10,595 nucleotides of DNA from Nocardioidaceae bacterium. GTDB taxonomy: Bacteria; Actinomycetota; Actinomycetes; Propionibacteriales; Nocardioidaceae. The stretch lies in NCBI GenBank assembly GCA_013698435.1, contig JACCVA010000183.1, positions 1 through 10,595 on the forward strand. Direction: 5' to 3'. The first letter of the stretch is position 1; each line of letters starts with the position of its first letter. Shown in pieces: positions 1 to 7,341 of the stretch. The position numbers and the translations under genes are program-made. Under the pieces are notes generated by a model that was not told the DNA's origin, searched no databases, and was given only the letters and a program-made list of their open reading frames with translations.

Positions 1-1194
1 TTCTACTACGACACGACCGGCACGGGAAACACGCTTCTCATGCGCAACCCCCATGTGTTGCAGCTGATCATGGACTCCCTGCGCTACTGGGTGACCGAGA
101 TGCACGTCGACGGGTTCCGGTTCGACCTGGCGGCGAGTCTGGCACGACAGTTCCACGAGGTCGACCGGCTGAGCGCGTTCTTCGACCTCGTGCACCAGGA
201 CCCGGTGGTCTCGCAGGCCAAGCTGATCGCAGAGCCGTGGGACGTGGGGCCGGGCGGCTACCAGGTGGGCAACTTCCCACCGAGCTGGACGGAGTGGAAC
301 GGCAAGTACCGCGACACGGTCCGCGACTACTGGCGGGCCGAGCCAGGGTCGCTGGCCGAGTTCGCAGCCCGGCTCTCCGGGTCGAGCGACCTCTACGAGA
401 GCGACGGCCGAGCGCCGTACGCATCGATCAACTTCGTGACGGCGCATGACGGCTTCACCCTGCGCGACCTCGTGTCCTACAACGAGAAGCACAACGAGGC
501 CAACGGCGAGCGCAACCAGGACGGCGAGAGCCACAACCGCTCCTGGAACTGCGGGGTCGAGGGGGCCACGGACGACCCCGACGTACTGAAGGTTCGTTGT
601 CGCCAGCAGCGCAACTTCCTCACCACGATGCTGCTCAGCCAGGGTGTACCGATGCTGTTGCACGGCGACGAGCTCGGGCGGACCCAGCAGGGCAACAACA
701 ACGTGTACTGCCAGGACAACGAGCTCGCATGGGTCAACTGGGAAGAGGCCGATGAAGACTTGCTCGCGTTCGCCCGCTCTGTGCTGCAGCTGCGGGCCGC
801 GCACCCGGTCTTCCGCAGGCGCCGCTTCTTCACCGGCGAGGCGGCCGGCAACGGTGTTCCCGACATCGCTTGGCTGCGTCAGGACGCGAGGCAGCTGGAT
901 GCACACGACTGGCAGCACAGCTCGCTGCGGCCGCTGGCTGTCTTCCTGAACGGGGAGGCGATCACTGAGCTCGGTCTACGGGGAGAGGTGATCTCTGACG
1001 ACTCGTTCCTGTTGCTGTTGAACCCGACTGCCGAGGACGCCGAGATGACCCTTCCGGACGCTCCCTTCGGCGAGAGCTGGCAGCTGATCCTTGACACAGC
1101 CGGCGAGGAGGCAGCGCACGCGGATCCGTCGCAGCCGGCCGGTTCTCTGGTCACTGTGATCTCCCGGTCCGTCGTCGTGATGCGCCGTGGGTGA
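1..1194 (+). CDS. glgX: Glycogen debranching enzyme GlgX/TreX (3' part, start outside window)
   Basis: The reading frame is open from the first base and encodes the last 397 residues of a GH13 isoamylase-type debranching enzyme; this family is usually about 700 aa, so roughly the N-terminal 40% lies outside the window. It hydrolyses alpha-1,6 branches of cytoplasmic glycogen or maltodextrin, giving linear chains. Visible catalytic motifs, numbered from base 1: nucleophile Asp42 in DGFRFDLA, acid/base Glu78 in IAEPWDVG, and the third acidic residue Asp150 in TAHDGFTLRDL. Other family signatures are YYDTTGTGN at the very start, GGYQVGNFPP, EWNGKYRD, NEANGERNQDG, NNNVYCQDNE and the C-terminal beta domain ending VVVMRRG. 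It is the first visible gene of a trehalose operon, and its TGA overlaps the treY start by 8 nt. The treYZ context favours the name treX; glgX is the general family name. The family is certain; the exact role follows from context. Confidence 0.95.
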   Translation, partial: FYYDTTGTGNTLLMRNPHVLQLIMDSLRYWVTEMHVDGFRFDLAASLARQFHEVDRLSAFFDLVHQDPVVSQAKLIAEPWDVGPGGYQVGNFPPSWTEWNGKYRDTVRDYWRAEPGSLAEFAARLSGSSDLYESDGRAPYASINFVTAHDGFTLRDLVSYNEKHNEANGERNQDGESHNRSWNCGVEGATDDPDVLKVRCRQQRNFLTTMLLSQGVPMLLHGDELGRTQQGNNNVYCQDNELAWVNWEEADEDLLAFARSVLQLRAAHPVFRRRRFFTGEAAGNGVPDIAWLRQDARQLDAHDWQHSSLRPLAVFLNGEAITELGLRGEVISDDSFLLLLNPTAEDAEMTLPDAPFGESWQLILDTAGEEAAHADPSQPAGSLVTVISRSVVVMRRG

Positions 1195-3586
1195 TCGACA
1201 GCTGGCGTCGACGTACCGGCTGCAGCTGCATGCCGGCTTCACCTTCGCCGATGCACAACGCATCGTGCCGTACCTGGCTGACCTCGGCGTCTCCCACCTC
1301 TACCTCTCCCCGATCCTGCAGGCGGCGCCTGGCTCGATGCATGGGTACGACGTCGTCGACCACACCCGGGTGTCGGAAGACCTCGGAGGCGAGCCGGCCC
1401 TGCTGTCGCTCGCGGAGACCGCACATGCGCACGGTCTCGGCGTCGTGTGCGACGTGGTGCCGAACCACATGTGCATCCCGGAGCCGGAGCACCTCAACCG
1501 GCAGCTGTGGGACGTCTTGCGCCACGGCCGCCAAGCACCGTCGGCGTCCTGGTTCGACATCGACTGGGACCTGCTGGACGGTCGCCTCGGGATGCCGGTG
1601 CTGGGGGCCGGGCTCGATCAGGTGATCGACGCCGGCGAGCTGGTCCTCGACACGCTGGAGACGGCTGGCGGCAGCGAGACCGTGCTGCGCTACCACGACC
1701 ACGTCTTCCCGGTCGCCGACGGGACAGCCGGGGGCAGCGTCGCCGAGGTCTCCGCGCGCCAGCACTACCTGCTGGGGAGCTGGCGCGACAAGCGCTCGCT
1801 TCTCAGCCATCGCAGGTTCTTCGACGTGGACACCCTGATCGCGGTGCGTGTCGAGGACCCCACGGTCTTCGACGCCAGCCATGCCGTGCTCGTCGATCTG
1901 CATCGGCGCGAAGTGCTGGACGGGTTCCGGATTGACCACCCCGACGGGCTCGCCGACCCGGAGGGCTACCTCGCCCGCCTCGCCGCGGTGACCGACGGAG
2001 CCTGGGTGGTCGTCGAGAAGATCCTCGAGGGCGCCGAACGGCTCCCCCAGCGATGGGCCGCCGCCGGCACCACCGGATACGACGCGCTCAACGTCATCCA
2101 GACCGCTCTTGCCCCCCGGACCGGCTCACAGCTTGAAGCGCTGTGGCAAGCCGCGGGCGCGGAAGTGGATGCAGCCGCTGCCCCCCTCGCAGCGGTCGAG
2201 CTGGCCGCCAAGCGCCAGGTGACCGCCGAGCTGCTCGCTCCGGAGTTCGAACGGCTGCTGCGGCTGGTCCACCAGGCGGCACGCGACGGTGGGATCGGCA
2301 GTGCGAGCGACGACGGCGTACGGCCCGCGCTGGCGGAGCTGTTGGCCGGGGTCGAGGTGTATCGCGCCTACCTCCGGCCCGGATATCCCGTCGACCCGAG
2401 CGCAATGGCGCGACTGAGCCGCCTCGTCGACGAGGCGCAGGCCGCGCGGCCGGACCTGGCCGAGCCTCTCGATCTCCTGCACCGCCTGCTCAGCGAAGTC
2501 GACTCGACGAGCGAGGCGGGCCGCGAGCTCGTCATCCGGTTCCAGCAGGTCTGCGGACCGGTGATGGCCAAGGGCGTCGAGGACACCACGTTCTACCGCT
2601 ACAACCGGCTGGTCGCGCTCAACGAGGTCGGCGGCGACCCAGCCGCGCTGGACTCCCCCGGCCCGGAGCGGCTGCACGAATGGGCGGCGTACCAGCAGGA
2701 ACACGCGCCGTTAGGGATGACGACGCTCTCCACGCACGACACCAAGCGCAGCGAGGACGTCCGCGCCAGACTGCTCGCGGTCGCCGGTGACGTCGAGGCG
2801 TGGACGGCGCTCTGGGAGGCGGTGCACAAGCACGCAGCACCACACCGCGTCGACGGTCCGACGGCGTACCTGCTCTTCCAGACATTGCTCGGCGCCTGGC
2901 CGATCGACGCCGACCGGCTCCAGCCGTACGCCGAGAAGGCCGTCCGCGAGGCCAAGCAGCACACCACCTGGCAGGACCCGAAGCCTGACTACGAGCATCG
3001 CGTGCACGCTTTCGTCGCCGCGTGCCTCGACGACGGGCACCTGGCCACCCGGCTCACCGCAACCGTGGAGCAGCGCGAAGCCGCCGTCCGCGCCCAGACG
3101 CTGGCGGCCAAGCTCCTCCAGCTGACGGTGCCGGGGGTGCCGGACATCTACCAGGGCTGCGAGTCGGTGGCGCTGTCCCTGGTCGATCCCGACAACCGGC
3201 GCCCTGTCGACTACGACGCCCTGCGGGCGCGACTGCACCGGCTGGACCAGCGCGGCCCCGGGGCATGGTCCAGCAGAGCCATCGACCTCGACGACGCCAA
3301 GCTGTGGGTGACGCGGCAGGCGCTGCGGCTACGACGACATCAGCCTGAGGTCTTCGGCCCCGAGTCGACGTACACAGTGCTCCCCTCGTCCGACGAGGTG
3401 GTCGCGTTCGTCCGAAGCCACGACGACCGGCAGGTCGTGACGGCGGTCCGCGTGCATGACGGTGAAGCGAAGCTCGCGCTTCCCGACGCCACCTGGCGCG
3501 ACGTCCTGACTGACGCCGTGCACACCCAGGGCGCCGATGTCTTCGCCACGCTGCCGGTCGCGCTGCTGCTGCGGGAGGACCGATGA
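1187..3586 (+). CDS. treY: Maltooligosyltrehalose synthase TreY
   Basis: This encodes 799 aa, a usual full length for TreY, a cytoplasmic GH13 enzyme. It isomerises the reducing-end alpha-1,4 bond of a maltodextrin into an alpha,alpha-1,1 bond, giving maltooligosyltrehalose. Visible features: N-terminal STYRLQL (residues 8-14) and HAGFTF; DVVPNH at 89-94; nucleophile Asp250 in GFRIDHPDGL; acid/base Glu277 in VVEKIL; third carboxylate Asp518 in STHDTKRSEDVRARL; C-terminal VPGVPDIYQG (648-657) and VDPDNRRPVDY. The start is GTG at 1187. It is the first possible start after an in-frame TGA at 1178-1180, and it places STYRLQ where TreY proteins carry it. No Shine-Dalgarno is visible, so translation probably depends on coupling to treX, whose stop lies 5 nt inside this gene. 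The stop overlaps treZ by ATGA. Identification is secure. Confidence 0.97.
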   Translation: MGDRQLASTYRLQLHAGFTFADAQRIVPYLADLGVSHLYLSPILQAAPGSMHGYDVVDHTRVSEDLGGEPALLSLAETAHAHGLGVVCDVVPNHMCIPEPEHLNRQLWDVLRHGRQAPSASWFDIDWDLLDGRLGMPVLGAGLDQVIDAGELVLDTLETAGGSETVLRYHDHVFPVADGTAGGSVAEVSARQHYLLGSWRDKRSLLSHRRFFDVDTLIAVRVEDPTVFDASHAVLVDLHRREVLDGFRIDHPDGLADPEGYLARLAAVTDGAWVVVEKILEGAERLPQRWAAAGTTGYDALNVIQTALAPRTGSQLEALWQAAGAEVDAAAAPLAAVELAAKRQVTAELLAPEFERLLRLVHQAARDGGIGSASDDGVRPALAELLAGVEVYRAYLRPGYPVDPSAMARLSRLVDEAQAARPDLAEPLDLLHRLLSEVDSTSEAGRELVIRFQQVCGPVMAKGVEDTTFYRYNRLVALNEVGGDPAALDSPGPERLHEWAAYQQEHAPLGMTTLSTHDTKRSEDVRARLLAVAGDVEAWTALWEAVHKHAAPHRVDGPTAYLLFQTLLGAWPIDADRLQPYAEKAVREAKQHTTWQDPKPDYEHRVHAFVAACLDDGHLATRLTATVEQREAAVRAQTLAAKLLQLTVPGVPDIYQGCESVALSLVDPDNRRPVDYDALRARLHRLDQRGPGAWSSRAIDLDDAKLWVTRQALRLRRHQPEVFGPESTYTVLPSSDEVVAFVRSHDDRQVVTAVRVHDGEAKLALPDATWRDVLTDAVHTQGADVFATLPVALLLREDR
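3574..3578 (+). promoter_or_regulatory. Shine-Dalgarno of treZ inside the treY end
   Basis: GGAGG lies 4 nt before the treZ ATG and within the last codons of treY. With the ATGA stop/start overlap, this indicates translational coupling backed by an independent ribosome binding site. treY, by contrast, has no such site. Confidence 0.7.
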
Positions 3587-5334
3587 AGTTCAGCATCTGG
3601 GCGCCGAACGCGAAGCGCTCGGTCCAGCTGCTGATCGAGGGTGAGCGGCTCTGCCTGGCACCGACCTCCGACGGCTACTGGGAGCTCGAACGCGACACCC
3701 CGGCCGGCACCCGTTATGCCGTCAGCCTCGACGGCGGCGAGCCACGGGCCGACCCTCGGGCGCTTCGGCTGCCGGAAGGCCCCGAAGGACCTTCCGAGGT
3801 CGTCGACCTCAGCTCGTTCGGCTGGACCGACGAAGGCTGGCGCGGCATCCCGCTGCCCGGCTCCGTCATCTACGAGCTGCACGTCGGCACGTTCACCCCC
3901 GAGGGGACGCTCGACGCGGCGACCGGCCGGCTCGACCACCTCGTCGGGCTGGGTGTCGACCTCGTGGAGCTGATGCCGGTCGCGACGTTTCCTGGCCGCT
4001 ACGGGTGGGGCTACGACGGCGTCGGGCTCTACGCCGTGCACGAGCCATACGGCGGGCCCGAGGCGCTGGCGCGGTTCGTCGACGCCTGCCACAGCCGCGG
4101 GCTCGGCGTCTGCATGGACGTCGTCTACAACCACCTCGGACCGAGCGGCAACCACCTCAGCGAGTTCGGTCCCTATTTCACCGACCGTTACGGCACCCCG
4201 TGGGGCCAGGCGCTGAACCTCGACGATGCCGACAGCGACGAGGTCCGCCGCTTCATCCTCGACAACGCGCTGATGTGGCTGCGGGACTTTCACGTCGACG
4301 GCCTGCGGCTCGACGCCGTGCACGCGCTGTACGACGACCGTGCGGTCACGTTGCTGGAGGAGCTCTCGGGCGAGGTGAACGCGCTGTCGACCGGGCTCGG
4401 CCGACCGATGTGGCTGATCGCGGAGTCCGACCGCAACGACCCGCTGACCGTGACGCCGCGTGAGGCGGGTGGTCTCGGGCTGCACGCCCAGTGGGCTGAC
4501 GACGTGCACCACGCGCTGCACGTCGTGCTCACCGGCGAGACCCAGGGCTACTACGAGGACTTCGCCGACCCTGGCGCGCTCGCCAAGGTGCTCGGAGGCG
4601 TGTTCCTGCACGACGGCACGTACTCGACGTTTCGCCGGCGTACGCACGGCCGTCCGGTCGACCGGGCCCGCACTCCCGGCTGGCGGTTCGTGGTGTCCCT
4701 GCAGACACACGACCAGGTCGGCAACCGGGCGACCGGTGACCGGCTGTCGGCGACGCTGTCTCCCGCAATGCTGGCCTCGGGCGCTGCCCTGCTGCTTACG
4801 GGCCCGGCGACGCCGATGCTCTTCATGGGCGAGGAGTGGGGCGCCTCGACGCCCTGGCAGTACTTCACCGACCACACCGACCGCGGCATCGCCCAGGCGG
4901 TCCGGCGCGGCCGCCGCGACGAGTTCGAGAGCCACGGCTGGGACCGCACCGATGTGCCCGACCCCCAGTCGGTGGCCACCGTCGACCGCTCGCGTCTGGA
5001 CTGGTCCGAGGCCGACGAGCCGGACCACGCCCGGCTGCTCGACTGGTACACCAGCCTCGTGCGGTTGCGCCGCGACCGCCCGGAGTTGGGCGACCCGCGC
5101 CTCGACCTGGTCGATGTCGACCACGACACCGACGCCCGGACCGTCGTCGTGCACCGAGGCACGCAAGTGGTCGTCGTCAACCTGGGTGGGAAGCCCCAGA
5201 CCATCGCCCTCGCTGTCGACGGGGCCGCCGACCTCGAAGTGGTGCTCGCCTGGGCGCCTGACGACACTCGCCTCGACGGCACCAGCCTGTACCTCCCGGC
5301 AGAGTCAGCAGCGATCGTGGGTCCAGCGGTCTAA
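3583..5334 (+). CDS. treZ: Malto-oligosyltrehalose trehalohydrolase TreZ
   Basis: This encodes 583 aa, typical for TreZ, which cleaves the alpha-1,4 bond next to the trehalosyl end of maltooligosyltrehalose and releases free trehalose in the cytoplasm. The N-terminal ~90 residues (FSIWAPNAKRSVQLL...) form the CBM48-like E-set domain. The GH13 barrel follows: YELHVGTFTPEGT, YDGVGLYAV (from residue 144), DVVYNHLGPSGNHL (179-192), nucleophile Asp244 in GLRLDAVHAL, acid/base Glu281 in LIAESDRND, and the third Asp377 in THDQVGNRATGDR. MGEEWGASTPWQYFTDH is a further TreZ signature. The ATG overlaps the treY stop (ATGA), and GGAGG at 3574-3578 provides a ribosome binding site 4 nt upstream. This is the last enzyme of the treX-treY-treZ route; no trehalose transporter or treS is visible nearby. 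Identification is secure. Confidence 0.97.
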   Translation: MKFSIWAPNAKRSVQLLIEGERLCLAPTSDGYWELERDTPAGTRYAVSLDGGEPRADPRALRLPEGPEGPSEVVDLSSFGWTDEGWRGIPLPGSVIYELHVGTFTPEGTLDAATGRLDHLVGLGVDLVELMPVATFPGRYGWGYDGVGLYAVHEPYGGPEALARFVDACHSRGLGVCMDVVYNHLGPSGNHLSEFGPYFTDRYGTPWGQALNLDDADSDEVRRFILDNALMWLRDFHVDGLRLDAVHALYDDRAVTLLEELSGEVNALSTGLGRPMWLIAESDRNDPLTVTPREAGGLGLHAQWADDVHHALHVVLTGETQGYYEDFADPGALAKVLGGVFLHDGTYSTFRRRTHGRPVDRARTPGWRFVVSLQTHDQVGNRATGDRLSATLSPAMLASGAALLLTGPATPMLFMGEEWGASTPWQYFTDHTDRGIAQAVRRGRRDEFESHGWDRTDVPDPQSVATVDRSRLDWSEADEPDHARLLDWYTSLVRLRRDRPELGDPRLDLVDVDHDTDARTVVVHRGTQVVVVNLGGKPQTIALAVDGAADLEVVLAWAPDDTRLDGTSLYLPAESAAIVGPAV

Positions 5335-5382
5335 CTGAGCACAAACGATCAAGTGGTGCGGATCGCGTGTCTGCGAACGTGG

Positions 5383-5414
5383 GGGTGCCAGCAAGCCACC
5401 AGAAGGAGGCACCC
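5383..5414 (+). promoter_or_regulatory. Inverted repeat covering the ribosome binding site of the small gene
   Basis: GGGTGCC (5383-5389) and GGCACCC (5408-5414) are perfect complements separated by 18 nt. The 3' arm contains the last two G of the Shine-Dalgarno AAGGAGG (5403-5409) and ends at the base before the ATG at 5415. In mRNA it could form a 7-bp GC-rich hairpin with the start codon at its foot. It could modulate initiation or act as a DNA operator; a chance repeat cannot be excluded. Confidence 0.4.
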
Positions 5415-5633
5415 ATGACGGATCCCAACGCGTTGCCGCAGAGCGACCCGCGACGACACACGATGAAGATGCGCGCTCAGCTGACTGAGCTGGCGAACCA
5501 TCTCCGTGAGGACGTGGGCAAGATCGACGATCCGCGCGCCAAGGCACTGTTCGAGACCAGCGCAGGGGTGCTGCTCGGGCTGGACAAGGCGTTCGCCGAC
5601 TTCGAGGAAGGCACCGAGGAAGCCTGGCGCTGA
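5415..5633 (+). CDS. Small conserved-looking protein of unknown function (72 aa)
   Basis: The protein is 72 aa, charged, and without signal peptide, Cys cluster or membrane segment. After a short polar N-terminus it looks mostly helical: KMRAQLTELANHLRED, KIDDPRAKALFETSAGVL, LGLDKAFADFEEG, ending EEAWR. I recall similar short acidic proteins with 'DDPRAKALFETSAEVL' and a C-terminal AWR in other bacteria, but I cannot name a family or function. The ATG at 5415 is chosen because a near-perfect Shine-Dalgarno (AAGGAGG, 5403-5409) lies 5 nt upstream; an in-frame GTG at 5367 lacks such a site. It lies 80 nt after treZ on the same strand and could be the operon's last gene or separately transcribed. 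It converges with the acetyltransferase gene, leaving 13 nt between stops. The coding call is good; the function is unknown. Confidence 0.8.
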   Translation: MTDPNALPQSDPRRHTMKMRAQLTELANHLREDVGKIDDPRAKALFETSAGVLLGLDKAFADFEEGTEEAWR

Positions 5634-5634
5634 C

Positions 5635-5669
5635 AGCTGAACCGGCCTACGGGTCCAGTCCGGTCAGCT
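5635..5669. terminator. Weak hairpin between convergent genes
   Basis: AGCTGAACCGG (5635-5645) pairs with CCGGTCAGCT (5660-5669), giving about 10 bp with one bulged A and a 14-nt loop. It starts just after the small gene's stop and runs into the 3' end of the acetyltransferase gene on the other strand, the position of a bidirectional terminator. No T-tract follows on either strand, so at best it is a Rho-assisted or L-shaped actinobacterial-type terminator. Confidence 0.35.
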
Positions 5670-6237
5670 TCTGCAGGCTCTCACCCCGCAGGCCGACGCA
5701 GTCGTGTCGCCAGAACTCCTCGGCGTACACGAGGGTGCCGGTCATCCACGGCTCGTACGACGGTTGCCGGATGACCTGGAAGGCCGCCTCCGGGACGCGT
5801 AGCGACGGCCGGCGGAACCCCAGCGGTCCGCCCGGCTCGAAGCCGAAGCGGGGGTAGTACGACGGCGACCCCTCGAGGAAGACCACCGGTTCGGGGCGGC
5901 CGTGGACCTGCTCGAGCCCGTGCCGCACGAGCTCGCTGCCGATACCGCGTCCCTGGTGCGCCGGTAGCACCGCCAGCGGGCTGAGCACCAGCACCTCGAC
6001 GAGCCGGCGCGGGGCGTCGAGCAGACTGCGGGTGAAGAGCACGTGCCCGACGGCGGTGCCGTCGAGCTCAGCCACGAAGGACAGGCCGTCGACCCAGGCG
6101 GCGGAGGCGCGCAGGCTGGCGACGAGCCGGCCCACCTCGGCCTTGCCGAACGCCTCGGTGACGAGGTGATCCACGGCGGCGGACTCCGCCGCGGCTTCGG
6201 GCCGGAACGTGAGCCCGGTAGGCGGCGATGCCGTCAT
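5647..6237 (-). CDS. GNAT-family N-acetyltransferase (YhbS-like)
   Basis: The product is 196 aa, a usual GNAT length. This fold transfers the acetyl group of acetyl-CoA to an amine; the substrate here cannot be read from the sequence. FRPEAAAES near the N-terminus is the usual first strand, VAELDGTAVGHVLFT is strands 2-3, and LAVLPAHQGRGIGSELVRHGLE (about 88-109) is motif A with the acetyl-CoA pyrophosphate loop QGRGIG at 95-100. FLEGSPSYYPRFGFEPGG (120-137) is the 'yYxrfGF' motif of YhbS-like proteins. The ATG at 6237 is chosen because FRPE follows closely and it overlaps the stop of the upstream GTPase gene (ATGA). Longer in-frame extensions overlap the GTPase gene and have no GNAT homology. 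There is no clear Shine-Dalgarno, so translation is probably coupled. The family is confident; the specific role is unknown. Confidence 0.9.
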   Translation of the reverse strand: MTASPPTGLTFRPEAAAESAAVDHLVTEAFGKAEVGRLVASLRASAAWVDGLSFVAELDGTAVGHVLFTRSLLDAPRRLVEVLVLSPLAVLPAHQGRGIGSELVRHGLEQVHGRPEPVVFLEGSPSYYPRFGFEPGGPLGFRRPSLRVPEAAFQVIRQPSYEPWMTGTLVYAEEFWRHDCVGLRGESLQKLTGLDP

Positions 6238-7301
6238 CTGCGAAACGAGCGGTTCTGCTTCGTGATCGCTTTCCACTTCTTGAGCTGCTCCTTGCGCAGC
6301 CGGGCGTCGGTGCGCGACGCCATCCAGACCATCTCCCGACGAAGCCGCCGCCAGCTGTCGAGCCGGCGCTCCGCCAACGTGCCGTCCGCGACCGCCGACT
6401 GCACAGCACACCCCGGCTCCCCCTCGTGGCTGCAGTCGTTGAAGCGGCACCGCTCGACCAGCGCCTCGATGTCGGGGAACGTGGACGCCAGCCCCTCCGC
6501 CGCCTCCTGCAGTCCGACACCGCGCAGGCCCGGCGTGTCGATGACCGCACCGCCGCCCGGCAGCGGCACGAGCTCGCGGCGCACGGACGTGTGACGACCC
6601 TTGCCGTCGTCGCGGATCTGCTTCGTGGTCAGCACCTCCGCGCCCACCAAGGCGTTGGTGAGAGACGACTTGCCGTGACCGGACGCCCCTAGCAGGCCGA
6701 TGGTCAGGTTGCCGGCGACCAGGGCGTGCACGTCGGCGAGCCCCTCACCTGTCACCGTGCTGCAGACCACCACGTCGACCCCCGGTGCTGCCACCCGCAC
6801 GTCGGCGGCCAGCAGCTCCGCGTCCGTGGCGAGGTCGGCCTTGGTGAGGACGACGACGGGGCGCGCCCCGCTCTCCCACGCCAGCGTCACCAACCGCTCG
6901 ATGCGCGACAGGTTGGGCTCAGGGTGCAGCGCCACCACGACCGCGAGCACGTCGACGTTGGCAACGAGCACCTGCCCCGTCGACGTACCGGACGACGCCG
7001 CACGGACGACCGCCGTACGCCGCTCGAGGATCGCCTCCACCGTGGACGGACCGTCCGGCCAGTGCCGCACCACACACCAGTCACCCGTGCACGGGGCAGC
7101 GCGCACGTCGGCTGCGACGGCGTCGAGGATCGACGCGCCATAGCTGGCCCGCACCGGTCCGGACTCGGTCACGACGGTGCACAGCGTCTTGTCCACGCGC
7201 ACCACCCGGCCGACCTCACCGGTCTCGGCGTACGCCGACGCGAGCTCGCGCCAGGAGTCGTCCCAGCCGAGCCCCACGAGGTCGAGCAACGGTGCCGTCA
7301 C
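6234..7301 (-). CDS. rsgA: RsgA-like circularly permuted ribosome-associated GTPase
   Basis: The product is 355 aa. RsgA GTPases act in late 30S ribosomal subunit maturation. The permuted motif order is visible: an OB-like N-terminus (GRVVRVDKTLCTVV), G4 as TKAD (153-156), G1/P-loop GASGHGKSS (205-213), a switch-like GRHTSVRREL (about 235-244), G3 as DTPG (255-258), then a zinc knuckle with Cys285, Cys290, His292 and Cys298. The tail is strongly basic (RLRKEQLKKWKAITKQ...). The start is GTG at 7301. LLDLVGLGWDD follows directly, the normal N-terminus of the roughly 350-aa RsgA-like subgroup, and TACGCT lies exactly 7 nt upstream; an ATG 30 codons earlier would overlap the membrane-protein gene and the promoter. 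The 'LGWDD' N-terminus and 'KKWKAI' tail suggest an RsgA paralogue rather than the housekeeping copy, which I cannot confirm. The stop overlaps the GNAT start. Confidence 0.92.
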   Translation of the reverse strand: MTAPLLDLVGLGWDDSWRELASAYAETGEVGRVVRVDKTLCTVVTESGPVRASYGASILDAVAADVRAAPCTGDWCVVRHWPDGPSTVEAILERRTAVVRAASSGTSTGQVLVANVDVLAVVVALHPEPNLSRIERLVTLAWESGARPVVVLTKADLATDAELLAADVRVAAPGVDVVVCSTVTGEGLADVHALVAGNLTIGLLGASGHGKSSLTNALVGAEVLTTKQIRDDGKGRHTSVRRELVPLPGGGAVIDTPGLRGVGLQEAAEGLASTFPDIEALVERCRFNDCSHEGEPGCAVQSAVADGTLAERRLDSWRRLRREMVWMASRTDARLRKEQLKKWKAITKQNRSFRR

Positions 7302-7308
7302 ACGGCGA

Positions 7309-7314
7309 AGCGTA
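7309..7314 (-). promoter_or_regulatory. Putative -10 element for leaderless rsgA-like mRNA
   Basis: TACGCT on the minus strand fits the actinobacterial -10 consensus TANNNT. A 7-nt spacer separates it from the GTG start, which would put the transcription start on the first base of the start codon. No Shine-Dalgarno and no clear -35 are visible. Confidence 0.55.
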
Positions 7315-7341
7315 GGTGCGTCGCCGCACCAGCGCACCGCA

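Noticed and set aside
3340..5166. 608-codon open frame antisense to treZ
   Set aside because: An artefact of G/C-rich third positions. The plus strand carries a complete TreZ with all catalytic motifs; the antisense translation is low-complexity Val/Arg/Gln-rich and has no domain motif.
6238..6450. N-terminal extension of the GNAT frame to an ATG at 6450
   Set aside because: The extra 71 residues overlap the zinc-knuckle and tail of the GTPase in another frame and show no GNAT sequence. The ATGA overlap at 6237 gives the natural start.
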